A program made the translations under genes and the position numbers. The notes beneath the pieces were generated by a model. It was not told the DNA's origin, made no database searches, and was given only the letters and a program-made list of their open reading frames with translations. A DNA stretch of 45,350 bases from Pseudomonadota bacterium (GTDB taxonomy: Bacteria; Myxococcota_A; UBA796; GCA-2862545): contig CANJMY010000021.1 in the NCBI GenBank assembly GCA_947475315.1, positions 1-45,350 of the forward strand, read 5' to 3'. Positions 34,403 through 42,664 of this stretch are shown in pieces; within the stretch, counting starts at the first letter, position 1; each line of letters starts with the position of its first letter.

Positions 34403-35032
34403 ATGCCTCCTCGCACCCGCCGCCCCACACAGCCCCGCGCCAAGGTGACCGTCGACGCGCTCGTCGAGGCCACGGGTCAGGTGTTCGGCGCGCGCGGGTT
34501 TGAGCACACCACCACCGCGCGGATCGCCGAGCGCGCGGGCGTGAGCATCGGGTCGCTCTACCAGTACTTCCCGGACAAGGTTGCGCTGATCACCGCGTTC
34601 GTCGCGCGCAGACTGCAGGAGGACGTCGAGCTGATGGAGCGCGTCAGCGTGCGCGCCGCGGGCCTGCCGCTGCTCGACGCCGCGCGCGTGGCGATCGAGG
34701 AGCTGGTCCTCATCTTCCGCCGCGATCGCGCGATGTACCAAGGCGTGGCCGAGGTGCTGCCGCTGCTCGAGCAGACGACTGAGGTGCGGCAGGGTTTGGT
34801 CCTCGCGCACGCCGCCGCCACCGCGATCTTGAGCGCGCACGCGGACCTGTTGGGCGGTCGTGACCCGGAGCTCGTCGCGCTGGTCGCGATGCACGCGGTG
34901 CGTGGGTCGCTGTTTCGCATCTTGGAGTTCTCACCCGACAAGCTCGATGACCCCGCGCTCCCCGAGCTGCTGCTGGGGATGGTCGTAGGCGTCGTCGTGG
35001 CGCCGGAAGGTGGCGCGCCGCGCGCGGGCTGA
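34403..35032 (+). CDS. TetR/AcrR family transcriptional regulator
   Basis: 209 residues. The N-terminal helix-turn-helix (about 12-58) reads DALVEATGQVFGARGFEHTT, then RIAERAGVSIGSLYQYFPDK, the standard TetR pattern. The C-terminal ligand domain (about 65-205) is helical and resembles a TetR_C domain. The start is the ATG at 34403; a start at 34331 would add a tail unlike the family. It likely represses itself and the divergent SRPBCC-like gene. The ligand is not known. Confidence 0.9.
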   Translation: MPPRTRRPTQPRAKVTVDALVEATGQVFGARGFEHTTTARIAERAGVSIGSLYQYFPDKVALITAFVARRLQEDVELMERVSVRAAGLPLLDAARVAIEELVLIFRRDRAMYQGVAEVLPLLEQTTEVRQGLVLAHAAATAILSAHADLLGGRDPELVALVAMHAVRGSLFRILEFSPDKLDDPALPELLLGMVVGVVVAPEGGAPRAG

Positions 35033-35107
35033 TCGGAGGGCGCGCGCGGCCTGCTGGGAGGATGGACGCGCGGGAGGACCTGCGGACGGACACGACGACG
35101 CGCGCGC

Positions 35108-35923
35108 CTAGCCCGGCTCGCCGGGGAAGGTGGGCGCGGCGGGGGGCGCAGGCGCGTCGGGCGTCACAGGCCCGTCGGGCGTCGCAGGTGCGTCCGGCGT
35201 CGCGGGTCCGTCGGGGAGCGCGGGCGTCGCGGGCGCGTCGGGCTCGCCCGGCGTCGTCGGTTCGCCCTGCGGCGGCACCTCCGGCTCCGACCAGTGCTCG
35301 TCGACCGGGTCCGTGAACGGGACCACCGCCGCCACCTTGTGCTTCACGGGCGCCTCGAACATCAGGCCGAGCAGCACGCCGCCGACGGGCGCCACCGGGT
35401 AGCCCGTCGCGCCGACGTCGACGCCGACCTCGCCCTTGAGCTGCAGGCCCCACGCGCGGTGGAAGCGGTAGACGAGCGACGCGTCGATCAGGGCGGTGCC
35501 GCCCAACGCGGGGCGTAGCCCGTCGCAGTCCACGACCTTGTCGCAGCGCCCGTTGCTCACCTCGTCGGGCAACCGCAGCACCGGACCCGCCTGCGCGCCG
35601 AACTTCAGCGCGACGACCAGCAGGTAGATCGTGCGGTGGAATTCCAGCGTGACCGCGGTGCGCGTGTCGAGCTTGTCCGGCTCAAACGCGAAGTCCGTGT
35701 GCGCGCGCACGCCAAACGACCACGTCCGCCCGATCGAGAACGCGTCGTCGACCTTGCCGGTCCAACCGCCGACGCCGACCTCAGCGCCCACGCCCACCGG
35801 CATCTCGAACGCGGCGCCCAGGCCGCCCGCCGCGTCGAGGTACACACCCGCCGTGCGATCGCCCAAGCCCGCGTGCGCGGCGGTGGGCAGCGCGAGGAGC
35901 GCGGCGGCGAGGGCGCGCCTCAT
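35108..35923 (-). CDS. secreted beta-rich envelope protein with Pro/Ala/Asp-rich tail
   Basis: 271 residues. Signal peptide at 1-18 (MRRALAAALLALPTAAHA). Residues about 19-205 alternate strands of an outer-membrane-beta-barrel or porin-like kind (GVYLDAAGGLGAAFEMPVGV, FGVRAHTDFAFEP, LVYRFHRAWGLQLKGEVGVD). The last 50 or so residues are a repetitive Pro-Asp-Ala-Pro-Ala-Thr tail. I recognise no named family. The ATG overlaps the stop of the preceding gene (ATGA), so it is the third gene of a minus-strand envelope operon. It is convergent with the TetR gene. Confidence 0.65.
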   Translation of the reverse strand: MRRALAAALLALPTAAHAGLGDRTAGVYLDAAGGLGAAFEMPVGVGAEVGVGGWTGKVDDAFSIGRTWSFGVRAHTDFAFEPDKLDTRTAVTLEFHRTIYLLVVALKFGAQAGPVLRLPDEVSNGRCDKVVDCDGLRPALGGTALIDASLVYRFHRAWGLQLKGEVGVDVGATGYPVAPVGGVLLGLMFEAPVKHKVAAVVPFTDPVDEHWSEPEVPPQGEPTTPGEPDAPATPALPDGPATPDAPATPDGPVTPDAPAPPAAPTFPGEPG

Positions 35924-37992
35924 GGCGTGTCCTGGGTGGCGTCGGTGTCCACCGCGGGCAGCGCGGCGGGGGAGCGCGTCCACACCGGCGTCACCGTCGC
36001 CCAGTCGTTCGACGTGGTCGACCACGCGATCGCGGTGGTCCAGTCGCCCAGCTCCAGGTCGGCGGTCCAGCGGTAGTCGCGTGAGTCGGGCGTGAAGGTG
36101 CCGAGCACGCCCTTCCCCTGGGACACGATCGACACGCGGTTGATCTGCGACTCGCCCGCGTGCAGGTCGACGACGAGCGTGTGCGTCACGGGGCCGGTGG
36201 GTGCTGCGTCGGTGTCGTCCGTGTCGACGTCCGTGTCGGGCTTGGACTTGGGTACCAAGCCGCCGGGGACGACGCCGTCGACGCGCAGGTTGAGCCACGC
36301 GCCGTTGCCGCAGCCGAGCTCACCGACGTTGAGCGCGCGCGTGATCTCGACGACGCCGTAGCGCTTGGGCGTGCCGACATCGAGCCACACGTCGGGGCCG
36401 CTCGGGCGCACGAAGCGTCCGGCGTCGAGCCAGCGGAACCACGGTGCCCACGCGTCGAACGGAGGGCCGCCGGGCGTGTCGAGCGCGACGAAGGACGGCG
36501 TGGCCTCGATCGACCAAGGTGCGGCGTCCAGCGCGCCGAGCACGGCCAGATCGACGATCGTGTAGCGGTCGATCGACGGGCCGCCCCACGCCAGGTTGAG
36601 CACGGCGCCGGGGTCGAGGTCGCGCACGCGCGGCGCGCTGTGGCCGGAGCGCCCCGCGTTCTCGCCCCACGGCCACGCGCCGATTGTCCAGCCCTCGGGC
36701 GACGTGAGCGTGGTGCCCGGCGTGGTGCGGATCCACGCCGCGTCGTTGAGGTAGGCGCCGGTGGTCGCGACGTCGTCGAAGGCGGTGATCACCGCGAACT
36801 CGTAGCCGGCGACGACCGCCGCGCGGGAGCGATCGGACTCCGACACGCCCTGCGTGCGCGCGCGGCCGCCCTCCCAGCCGAGCGAGGTGAGCACCCGCGT
36901 GCCAGTGGTCGCCATGGCGGGGATCATCGCCACCTGCAGCGTCTGCTCGTCGCCCGCGAACAGCTCGGCGCGCAGCGTCTTCGTCGTCCACGCGGGGCCC
37001 GCGGACAGCGTCAGATCGATCACGCCCGCGCCCGTAGCGATGCGTGCGCCGTCCGGCTCCATGCGCGTCAGGCCGCTGCGACCGTCCGCCGCGCGCCACG
37101 ACACGCCGACCGGTCGCACGCGCACGTCCGCCGGCCACACCGCCTGCAAGGTGATCGCGGCGACGGCGCCCAGCGTGAGCTCCACGGCCTCGCCGGGTGC
37201 TGAGATCGGGGAGGACGCGCGACCGGCGATCACGGCGCGCAGGCCGTCGACCGCGGCGTCGATCGTCGCGTCGTAGGTGCCGTCCTCAGCGACCGGCACG
37301 CGGCCCACGAGCGCGTCGCCCTTGAGCAGATCGACGGCGGCCGCGCCCAGCGCGTTGCCCGAGATGTGCTGGTGATCGGTGGGGCGCAGCGCCCACGCGC
37401 GCGCGGTGTCCGAGAACAGGAGCGACGACGTGCCCCCGACCACGATCGCGCCGCCGAGGTCTTCGACCACATGGCCGCCATGCCCGATCACCGCCGGGTC
37501 GGCCATCAGCCAGCCGTCGACCCGCGTGGCGGCGGTGTTGGTGGCGATCCAGAAGCCCTCGGCGCCCTCGACGTGGAGCCAGGGGTTCCCGGCCTCGGTG
37601 CGCCAGGTGACGGTGCGACGATCGCCCGCGGCGGTCGCGTCGTGCGCGGGGAGCGCGCGCACCAGCCCGGAGACCTGGATGCCGTCGTCGACGAACTCCA
37701 GATCGTCCACGTCGAGCCAGCCGCCGCCGACCAAGGGCGCGATCTCGTAGACGAAGTCCGCGCGACCCCACGCGGCGGCGTCGACCAGCGTCACGCCGCC
37801 AAGTCCCGCCAGCGACAGCGAGGCCTGCGGGTGGCGCAGCACGGCTCGGTACAGCTCATTGCCGATGAACAGGTCGGGGCTGTCGCCGTCGCCGTTCGCG
37901 AACAGCATGCTGCTGCACGCGATGGACGACGCGTAGGTCTCGCCCGGCCCCAGCGGCGTGGTGGGGCAGGTGCTGTCCACGGCGGCCGGCAC
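35920..37992 (-). CDS. lipoprotein resembling a degenerate CehA/McbA-type protein; true start probably upstream
   Basis: 690 residues from the GTG at 37992, but the frame is open to a TAG at 38074-38076 and the codons before 37992 encode VWRVRALTLVGLAACTP, a clear lipoprotein signal with lipobox LAAC. No ATG, GTG or TTG precedes it, so a CTG (38049) or ATC (38070) start is likely. The layout resembles the CehA/McbA group: an N-terminal beta-rich part, a carboxypeptidase-regulatory-like middle, a PHP-like region with VITAFDDVATTGAYLND and PGTTLTSPEGWTIGAWPWG, and a final EITRALNVGELGCGNGAWLN block. The expected His and Asp metal ligands are not seen, so enzyme activity is doubtful. DTDVDTDDTD is a late linker. 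It is the second gene of an operon and overlaps the next gene by four bases. Confidence 0.6.
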   Translation of the reverse strand: MPAAVDSTCPTTPLGPGETYASSIACSSMLFANGDGDSPDLFIGNELYRAVLRHPQASLSLAGLGGVTLVDAAAWGRADFVYEIAPLVGGGWLDVDDLEFVDDGIQVSGLVRALPAHDATAAGDRRTVTWRTEAGNPWLHVEGAEGFWIATNTAATRVDGWLMADPAVIGHGGHVVEDLGGAIVVGGTSSLLFSDTARAWALRPTDHQHISGNALGAAAVDLLKGDALVGRVPVAEDGTYDATIDAAVDGLRAVIAGRASSPISAPGEAVELTLGAVAAITLQAVWPADVRVRPVGVSWRAADGRSGLTRMEPDGARIATGAGVIDLTLSAGPAWTTKTLRAELFAGDEQTLQVAMIPAMATTGTRVLTSLGWEGGRARTQGVSESDRSRAAVVAGYEFAVITAFDDVATTGAYLNDAAWIRTTPGTTLTSPEGWTIGAWPWGENAGRSGHSAPRVRDLDPGAVLNLAWGGPSIDRYTIVDLAVLGALDAAPWSIEATPSFVALDTPGGPPFDAWAPWFRWLDAGRFVRPSGPDVWLDVGTPKRYGVVEITRALNVGELGCGNGAWLNLRVDGVVPGGLVPKSKPDTDVDTDDTDAAPTGPVTHTLVVDLHAGESQINRVSIVSQGKGVLGTFTPDSRDYRWTADLELGDWTTAIAWSTTSNDWATVTPVWTRSPAALPAVDTDATQDTP

Positions 37993-38073
37993 ATCCGGGG
38001 TGCACGCGGCCAGCCCGACGAGCGTGAGCGCGCGGACCCGCCAGACCAGCCTGTCGCGCGCGCGGACGATGAC

Positions 38074-38823
38074 CTAGCCCTCCTCGGCGAACCGGATGCG
38101 CATCGGCACCAGACGCGCCTTCTCTCCATAGCCCTGCGGCAGGTCGCCCGTCGTGTAGTCGAATGTCCGGACCTCGCCGGGCTTCATGGGGACCATCCAG
38201 CCATCCGGCACCGGCGTCGGCCACTCCTTGGCGGGCGCGACGAGCGGGTAGCCGACCGACCCGACCTTCTTGCCGGACGCGTCGAGGAAGTCCAAGCGGT
38301 AGGTCAGCGACTCGATCGTCTTGTCGCCGGCGTTGGTGATCTGGGCCTTGAAGCCCCAGCCGTTGAGCGGGCCCTTGGGGTCTTCGGCCAGGTTGACTTG
38401 GGCGGTGACCACGTCGGTGGCGGTCAGCGCGTACGACGCGGCGGCGATGCCGCGCTCGGCGTCGCCGCGGCGCTTGGTGGAGGCGTCGGGGCAGAGCTCC
38501 AGGAAGCGCTTGTAGGCGGGCACGTCGCCGGTGGCGGTGGCGGCCTCGAGCAGCAGCGCCTCGCGGGCGTCCTTCACCAGCTCGATCGACTTCCCGGCGG
38601 GCAGCTTGGCGAGGTAGGCGTCGTAGTCCTCCAGCACATTGGAGGCCTTGGCCTTCTCGAACATGAGCTTGTCGAGCGCGTCCTTGGCGCGCATGCCGTT
38701 CATGCTGTCGGCGTTCTTGGCCAGGTACGCGTCCCACGCCTCGATCGTGTTGGCCTTCTCGGCCTCGGCGAATTCGTCGGCGCAGCCAGTGAGCAGCAGG
38801 GCGGTGAGCAGGATTGAGTGCAT
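38074..38823 (-). CDS. lipoprotein with TPR-like N-terminal region, hypothetical
   Basis: 249 residues. Lipobox LTGC (Cys14). Residues about 20-120 contain two related helical units (IEAWDAYLAKNAD and LEDYDAYLAKLPA) that look like TPR or similar helical repeats. Residues about 130-249 are beta-rich, with NAGDKTIESLTYRLDFLDAS and MVPMKPGEVRTFDYTT, a layout seen in FxLYD-type domains that follow helical repeats. GGAGG sits just before the ATG at 38823. It is the first gene of the envelope operon. Its TAG stop is in the same frame as the signal peptide of the next gene. Confidence 0.68.
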   Translation of the reverse strand: MHSILLTALLLTGCADEFAEAEKANTIEAWDAYLAKNADSMNGMRAKDALDKLMFEKAKASNVLEDYDAYLAKLPAGKSIELVKDAREALLLEAATATGDVPAYKRFLELCPDASTKRRGDAERGIAAASYALTATDVVTAQVNLAEDPKGPLNGWGFKAQITNAGDKTIESLTYRLDFLDASGKKVGSVGYPLVAPAKEWPTPVPDGWMVPMKPGEVRTFDYTTGDLPQGYGEKARLVPMRIRFAEEG

Positions 38824-38905
38824 GGGACCTCCGGTCGGGCGCATCGTCATCCCGTTCGCGCCCCAGCGCAAGGACCAAGGTCACGGCGTGCGTTAATCGC
38901 CGCGC

Positions 38906-39592
38906 ATGACCGCCCTGAACCCCGAGCCGTCCAAGTCCGTCGATCGCGCCCAGCAGGTGCGGATCACCGAGGTCTACCTGTCCGTTCAGGGCGAGTCGAC
39001 GCACGTGGGGAAGCCCTGCGTGTTCGTGCGCCTGACCGGGTGCAACCTGCGCTGCTCGTGGTGCGACTCGGTGTTCACCTTCACCGGCGGCGCCTGGCGC
39101 GACATCGACGCGGTGGTCGCCGAGGCCCACGCGTTCGGCGTGCACACGGTCGAGGTGACCGGCGGTGAGCCCTTGGTGCAGAGGGCGGCGATCCCGCTGA
39201 TGGAGCGGCTGCTGGCGCTCGGCCACGAGGTGCTGCTGGAGACGTCCGGCTCGCGGCCGATCGACGACGTGCCGGACGGCGTGCACGTCATCCTGGACCT
39301 CAAGCCGCCCGACAGCGGCGAGGTGGCGTCCAACCTGTGGACCAACCTCGACCTGCTCGACGCGGGCGACGAGGTGAAGGCCGTGATCGCGTCGCGCCGC
39401 GACTACGAGTGGGCGCGCGACCAGGTGGTGTCGCGCCGGATCGCCGAGCGCTGCACCGTGCTGTTCTCGCCGGTGTGGGGCGCCGTCGTGCCCAAGGACC
39501 TGGTCGCCTGGATCTTGGAGGACCACCTGAACGTGCGGTTCCAACTCCAGATGCACAAGGTCGTGTGGCCCAAGGACGAGCGGGGCGTCTGA
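38906..39592 (+). CDS. queE: 7-carboxy-7-deazaguanine synthase (radical SAM)
   Basis: 228 residues, normal length. QueE is the radical SAM enzyme that turns 6-carboxytetrahydropterin into 7-carboxy-7-deazaguanine on the way to queuosine. The iron-sulphur motif is GCNLRCSWCD with Cys46, Cys50 and Cys53. Other blocks are VYLSVQGESTHVGKPCVFVR, TGGEPLVQ (SAM-binding GGE), LETSG and the C-terminal FQLQMHKVVW. The ATG at 38906 has no strong ribosome site, and the 82-base upstream gap shows no preQ1 riboswitch I can recognise. No other que genes lie in the window. Confidence 0.93.
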   Translation: MTALNPEPSKSVDRAQQVRITEVYLSVQGESTHVGKPCVFVRLTGCNLRCSWCDSVFTFTGGAWRDIDAVVAEAHAFGVHTVEVTGGEPLVQRAAIPLMERLLALGHEVLLETSGSRPIDDVPDGVHVILDLKPPDSGEVASNLWTNLDLLDAGDEVKAVIASRRDYEWARDQVVSRRIAERCTVLFSPVWGAVVPKDLVAWILEDHLNVRFQLQMHKVVWPKDERGV

Positions 39593-39603
39593 CCGCGCCC
39601 CGC
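39580..39603. other. stem-loop across the queE stop, between convergent genes
   Basis: GCGGGGCG (39580-39587) pairs with CGCCCCGC (39596-39603) around an 8-base loop. There is no T tract on either side. It could slow both convergent transcripts. Confidence 0.35.
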
Positions 39604-39616
39604 GCGCCGTCCGGGC

Positions 39617-40990
39617 CTACTTGGCCGTGAAGATGCAGCGCGAGATCGGGTAGACCACGTCGGCGGTGACGTACAGGTAGTACCTCTGGCCCTTCACCAG
39701 CGGGGCGGGCGCGCCCGACGCGGGGAAGCGCTGAACCATGGTGTCGGGGACGACGCCGTAGGTGACCGTGTCGTTCTTCTGGGGAGCCTCGCCCTCGGCC
39801 AGGTCCAGGCGCCAGATCACGCCGTCGGGCAGGTCCAGGTTGGGCGGGACGGTCGGGGAGATCGTGCCCTCCTCAAGGACGTAGACGTAGCGGGCGCGGC
39901 CAGGGGCCCAGGTGATCTTGCCCTTGCTGTCGATGCCTTCCTCGGAGGTGCAGGCCTCGGGTTGGTAGCTACGGAGCACGTCGAGGGGGCCCGCGCCGTA
40001 GGTGTCGTCGGCGAAGTCGGACTCCTTGAGCCCGCGATGCGCCCCCTCGTCCTCGAAGATGCGGATCATGCGGGCCATGTCGGTGGTGGGGAAGATCGAG
40101 TCGTTCGGGTGGGTCAGGTCCGCCCGCGCGAAGCCGTTGTTCTCCTCGGGCGGGTAGGCGCCAAAGCCCACCGTCGAGATCCAGCCCGCGCCCATGGCGA
40201 TGCCGCGGTCGTTGAACATGTTGAGCAGGTTGCCGGACCCGTCGATGTCCCACACGGACGGACCATTGGGCGCCTTCGCGTCATGGCAGCACACACACGC
40301 GGAGGCGCGGGTCTGCTCGCGGACCCAGTCGACGTCCGCCACATAGTCCGGGTCGGTCATGCGCGAGTCAGACTGGTTGTAGCGGTCATTCGGCGGGACG
40401 GGCGAGTAGGGGCGCTGGCGGCGGACCGGCTCACACGACGCGTAGTCGGAGAAGGTGCGGCCCTCCTCAGTCGCGCCCGAGATCATCTGCCAGGTGCAGA
40501 CCTGGCCGCCTTCGGACTGGCCGACGGGCTCGCCGGGGAGCGGGTCCTTGCAGATGAGCTCAGGCATGGGGAACGGGTTGTCGTTCACCACGATCTCGTC
40601 GGCGTTCGGGCCGCCGCAGATCGGCGCCGGATCCCAGTAGCCGCCGCCGAAGAACTGGCAGCCGGTCTTGCTGCTCCCGCACTTGGTCGCGTCGGTGCCG
40701 AGGATGTGGATGTTGAGCTGCTCGCCCTTGTCGTCGGTCAGGCAGTCGCCGAGCTTGGGCTCGTCAGGGCAGGGCTCGCCGACCTTGAGCGTGGACTTGA
40801 GCTTGACGCAGCCGGCCTGCGCGTCCTCGACGCTCCAGTCGCCCAGGTAGTCGCGGCATTCTGGGTCGTTGGTGAACGGGCTGATGTACTCGCAGGAGCC
40901 GATCAGCTTCTTGGAGAGCACCGGCTTCTCCGGATCGCCGCAGGCGGACAGGAGGAAGGCGGTCGCGAGCACGGTGACGAGGCGGATCAA
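39617..40990 (-). CDS. Cys-rich lipoprotein with a single CxxCH site, TTG start
   Basis: 457 residues. The start codon is TTG at 40990, supported by a well-spaced AGGAG and by the signal MIRLVTVLATAFLLSAC directly after it (lipobox LSAC, Cys17). The N-terminal 180 residues hold many Cys (about one per 15), suggesting disulphides. CVCCH at 232-236 fits a c-type heme site, though a single CxxCH in a long protein could also be coincidental. I recognise no family. It is transcribed alone, upstream of the divergent sequence and downstream of the HEAT-like gene. A 5-base inverted repeat (41014-41018 with 41025-41029) lies in its promoter region. Confidence 0.68.
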   Translation of the reverse strand: MIRLVTVLATAFLLSACGDPEKPVLSKKLIGSCEYISPFTNDPECRDYLGDWSVEDAQAGCVKLKSTLKVGEPCPDEPKLGDCLTDDKGEQLNIHILGTDATKCGSSKTGCQFFGGGYWDPAPICGGPNADEIVVNDNPFPMPELICKDPLPGEPVGQSEGGQVCTWQMISGATEEGRTFSDYASCEPVRRQRPYSPVPPNDRYNQSDSRMTDPDYVADVDWVREQTRASACVCCHDAKAPNGPSVWDIDGSGNLLNMFNDRGIAMGAGWISTVGFGAYPPEENNGFARADLTHPNDSIFPTTDMARMIRIFEDEGAHRGLKESDFADDTYGAGPLDVLRSYQPEACTSEEGIDSKGKITWAPGRARYVYVLEEGTISPTVPPNLDLPDGVIWRLDLAEGEAPQKNDTVTYGVVPDTMVQRFPASGAPAPLVKGQRYYLYVTADVVYPISRCIFTAK

Positions 40991-41079
40991 GGGGGCTCCT
41001 CTGTGCGGTGCACAGTCTTTGAATAGACTTTAACCGCTAGGACCGAAGCCCACTACGCGGGTCACGTCGGATTTTGTCG

Positions 41080-41094
41080 GCCCGCATCGCGGGC
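41080..41094. other. stem-loop 31 bases beyond the HEAT-like gene
   Basis: GCCCGC and GCGGGC pair around ATC; plus-strand sequence after it reads TGTTTG. On the minus strand, where the HEAT-like transcript ends, no T tract follows, so it is only a possible terminator. Confidence 0.35.
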
Positions 41095-41124
41095 TGTTTG
41101 CACAGTGGGGCGTATGTGCCCGAT

Positions 41125-42507
41125 CTATGCGTCCGGGTCTGGCATGTCGCGGTGGAGGCTGACGCGGCCGTGCGCGTCGGGTTCGGAGATCGACACGTGG
41201 CCCGACCGGTCGTCACCGGCGCGAGCCTGGATGGCGTTGGCGGCCGACTCAAGGCGCCAGCGCGCCCGGCGCGACACGCTGGGGACCGCGGTGCGGAGGA
41301 GCGCGATGCTGCGCCACGAGCCGTGCTCACCCAACATCTGCGCCGCGGACCGCGCGAGGAGGTCGTCGGGGTGGGCGACGAAGGCGAGCATCGCGAGGTC
41401 GAAGGCGGCGTCCTCCAGCGGCGCGGCGTCCGCCGACGGGAAGGTGGACGCGAGCAGGTCGCCGGTCGCCTTGGTCACCCCGTCCTCGGAGGTCGCGTCA
41501 CGCGTGTGGGTGCCCAGGTTGGCCAGGACTTGGAGGCGCGCTGCCACGGGCAGGCGGCGCGCGCCCACCGCGACGGCCTCCAGCAGCCGGAGGTCGGTGC
41601 GCTTGGACGCCTCCACCAGGATGGGCAGCAGCTGGTCGTCGCTCGCCGTGTCCACCACGAGCTCGACCAGGGCGGGCGCGTCGCAGGCGCGGACCAGCGC
41701 GACCGCCGCCTCGGGCGCCTCGCCGTGGAGCAGCCCGATCATCCGGCGCAGCGGCTCGTGGTCCTCCCGCGCGGCGGCGAGCCCGGCGAGGACGCGCTCG
41801 GCGTGGGGCCAGGTGCGGGCGGCCACGCTGAGCGCACGCGCGCGCACGCCCGGCGCGCCGTCGGCGTCCACCACCGTCAGCAGCCGCTCCAGGCGGTCGG
41901 TCGGGGCGTGGTCGGTCAGGGTGGCGGCGTCGACCACGCACTGCAGTGCCTCCGCCGCCTCGCCGGGGTTGGCAACCGGCACAGGCAACGTCAGGCTCGC
42001 CACGCCGCGCTTGAGCTCGCCGCCTCTGGCGATCAGGTCGGCGATGCGCGCGCGCGCGGGCGCGGTGAGGCTCGTCGTGATGACGTTCGGATCACCGTAG
42101 CAGGCGCACAGGCCGTCAAAGGCGGGGTCGCCCGTGCGACGGCGACCCTTGGGCGCGCCCTCTACGGCGATCACGTTGAATTCGACGGACCGACCGGCCG
42201 CAGCGAACCGCATCGGGCCCGCGCTGCGTGCGCCGTGTGCGCCGTGTGCGTCGGGTCCGCCGGAGAAGCGTATGCCCTGCCGGCCCCAGGCCAGCATGAC
42301 CCGGCCGTGGCTGTCGAGGTCGGCCTGCATCCCGAACTCGTCTGCGAAGGCGAGCCAGAACTCTCCGTCGTCGGCGGCGCCGGCGGTCTGCGTTCGGGGC
42401 GATCCGCCGTGAGCGCCCCAGAGTCGGCGGAACAGGCCGTCGATCAGGTCCACCAGGGCGTCCTCCCAGACCTCGGGGAGCTTCGGGGGGCCTGCTCGAA
42501 AGCGCAC
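41125..42507 (-). CDS. HEAT-like repeat protein, hypothetical
   Basis: 460 residues. GTG start with GGAGG seven bases upstream. Residues about 1-150 form an alpha/beta region (WLAFADEFGMQADLDSHGRV). Residues about 200-430 are a run of paired helices of HEAT or Armadillo character, with recurring Leu/Ala patterns (VRARALSVAARTWPHAERVL, AARLQVLANLGT, DLLARSAAQMLGEHGSWRSI). Such repeats form curved binding surfaces; nothing shows the partner. There is no signal peptide, so it is cytoplasmic. It is divergent from the Gly-rich lipoprotein gene. Confidence 0.72.
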   Translation of the reverse strand: MRFRAGPPKLPEVWEDALVDLIDGLFRRLWGAHGGSPRTQTAGAADDGEFWLAFADEFGMQADLDSHGRVMLAWGRQGIRFSGGPDAHGAHGARSAGPMRFAAAGRSVEFNVIAVEGAPKGRRRTGDPAFDGLCACYGDPNVITTSLTAPARARIADLIARGGELKRGVASLTLPVPVANPGEAAEALQCVVDAATLTDHAPTDRLERLLTVVDADGAPGVRARALSVAARTWPHAERVLAGLAAAREDHEPLRRMIGLLHGEAPEAAVALVRACDAPALVELVVDTASDDQLLPILVEASKRTDLRLLEAVAVGARRLPVAARLQVLANLGTHTRDATSEDGVTKATGDLLASTFPSADAAPLEDAAFDLAMLAFVAHPDDLLARSAAQMLGEHGSWRSIALLRTAVPSVSRRARWRLESAANAIQARAGDDRSGHVSISEPDAHGRVSLHRDMPDPDA

Positions 42508-42627
42508 GCGCGCCTCCGCGGAGCAGGGGTCGGGCCCGCTTCGCCGCTTGCGTGTATCGCACAGCCCCCGGTGGGGCGCGGCTGCAACGCCTGGAGTCGA
42601 CGAATCGCAAGGTTGGAACGTCCGGAC

Positions 42628-42658
42628 TTGACGGGGGGACAGGGATCCGTGCTAGAAA
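42628..42658 (+). promoter_or_regulatory. candidate promoter for the Gly-rich lipoprotein, possibly leaderless
   Basis: TTGACG (42628-42633) and an extended TGC-TAGAAA (TAGAAA at 42653-42658) are 19 bases apart. Transcription would begin near 42665, which is the A of the start codon. GCGAGG directly before the ATG would then lie outside the mRNA. Confidence 0.45.
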
Positions 42659-42664
42659 GCGAGG

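Noticed and set aside
38824-38905. preQ1 riboswitch upstream of queE
   Set aside because: No recognisable short hairpin followed by an A-rich pairing tail is present in these 82 bases.
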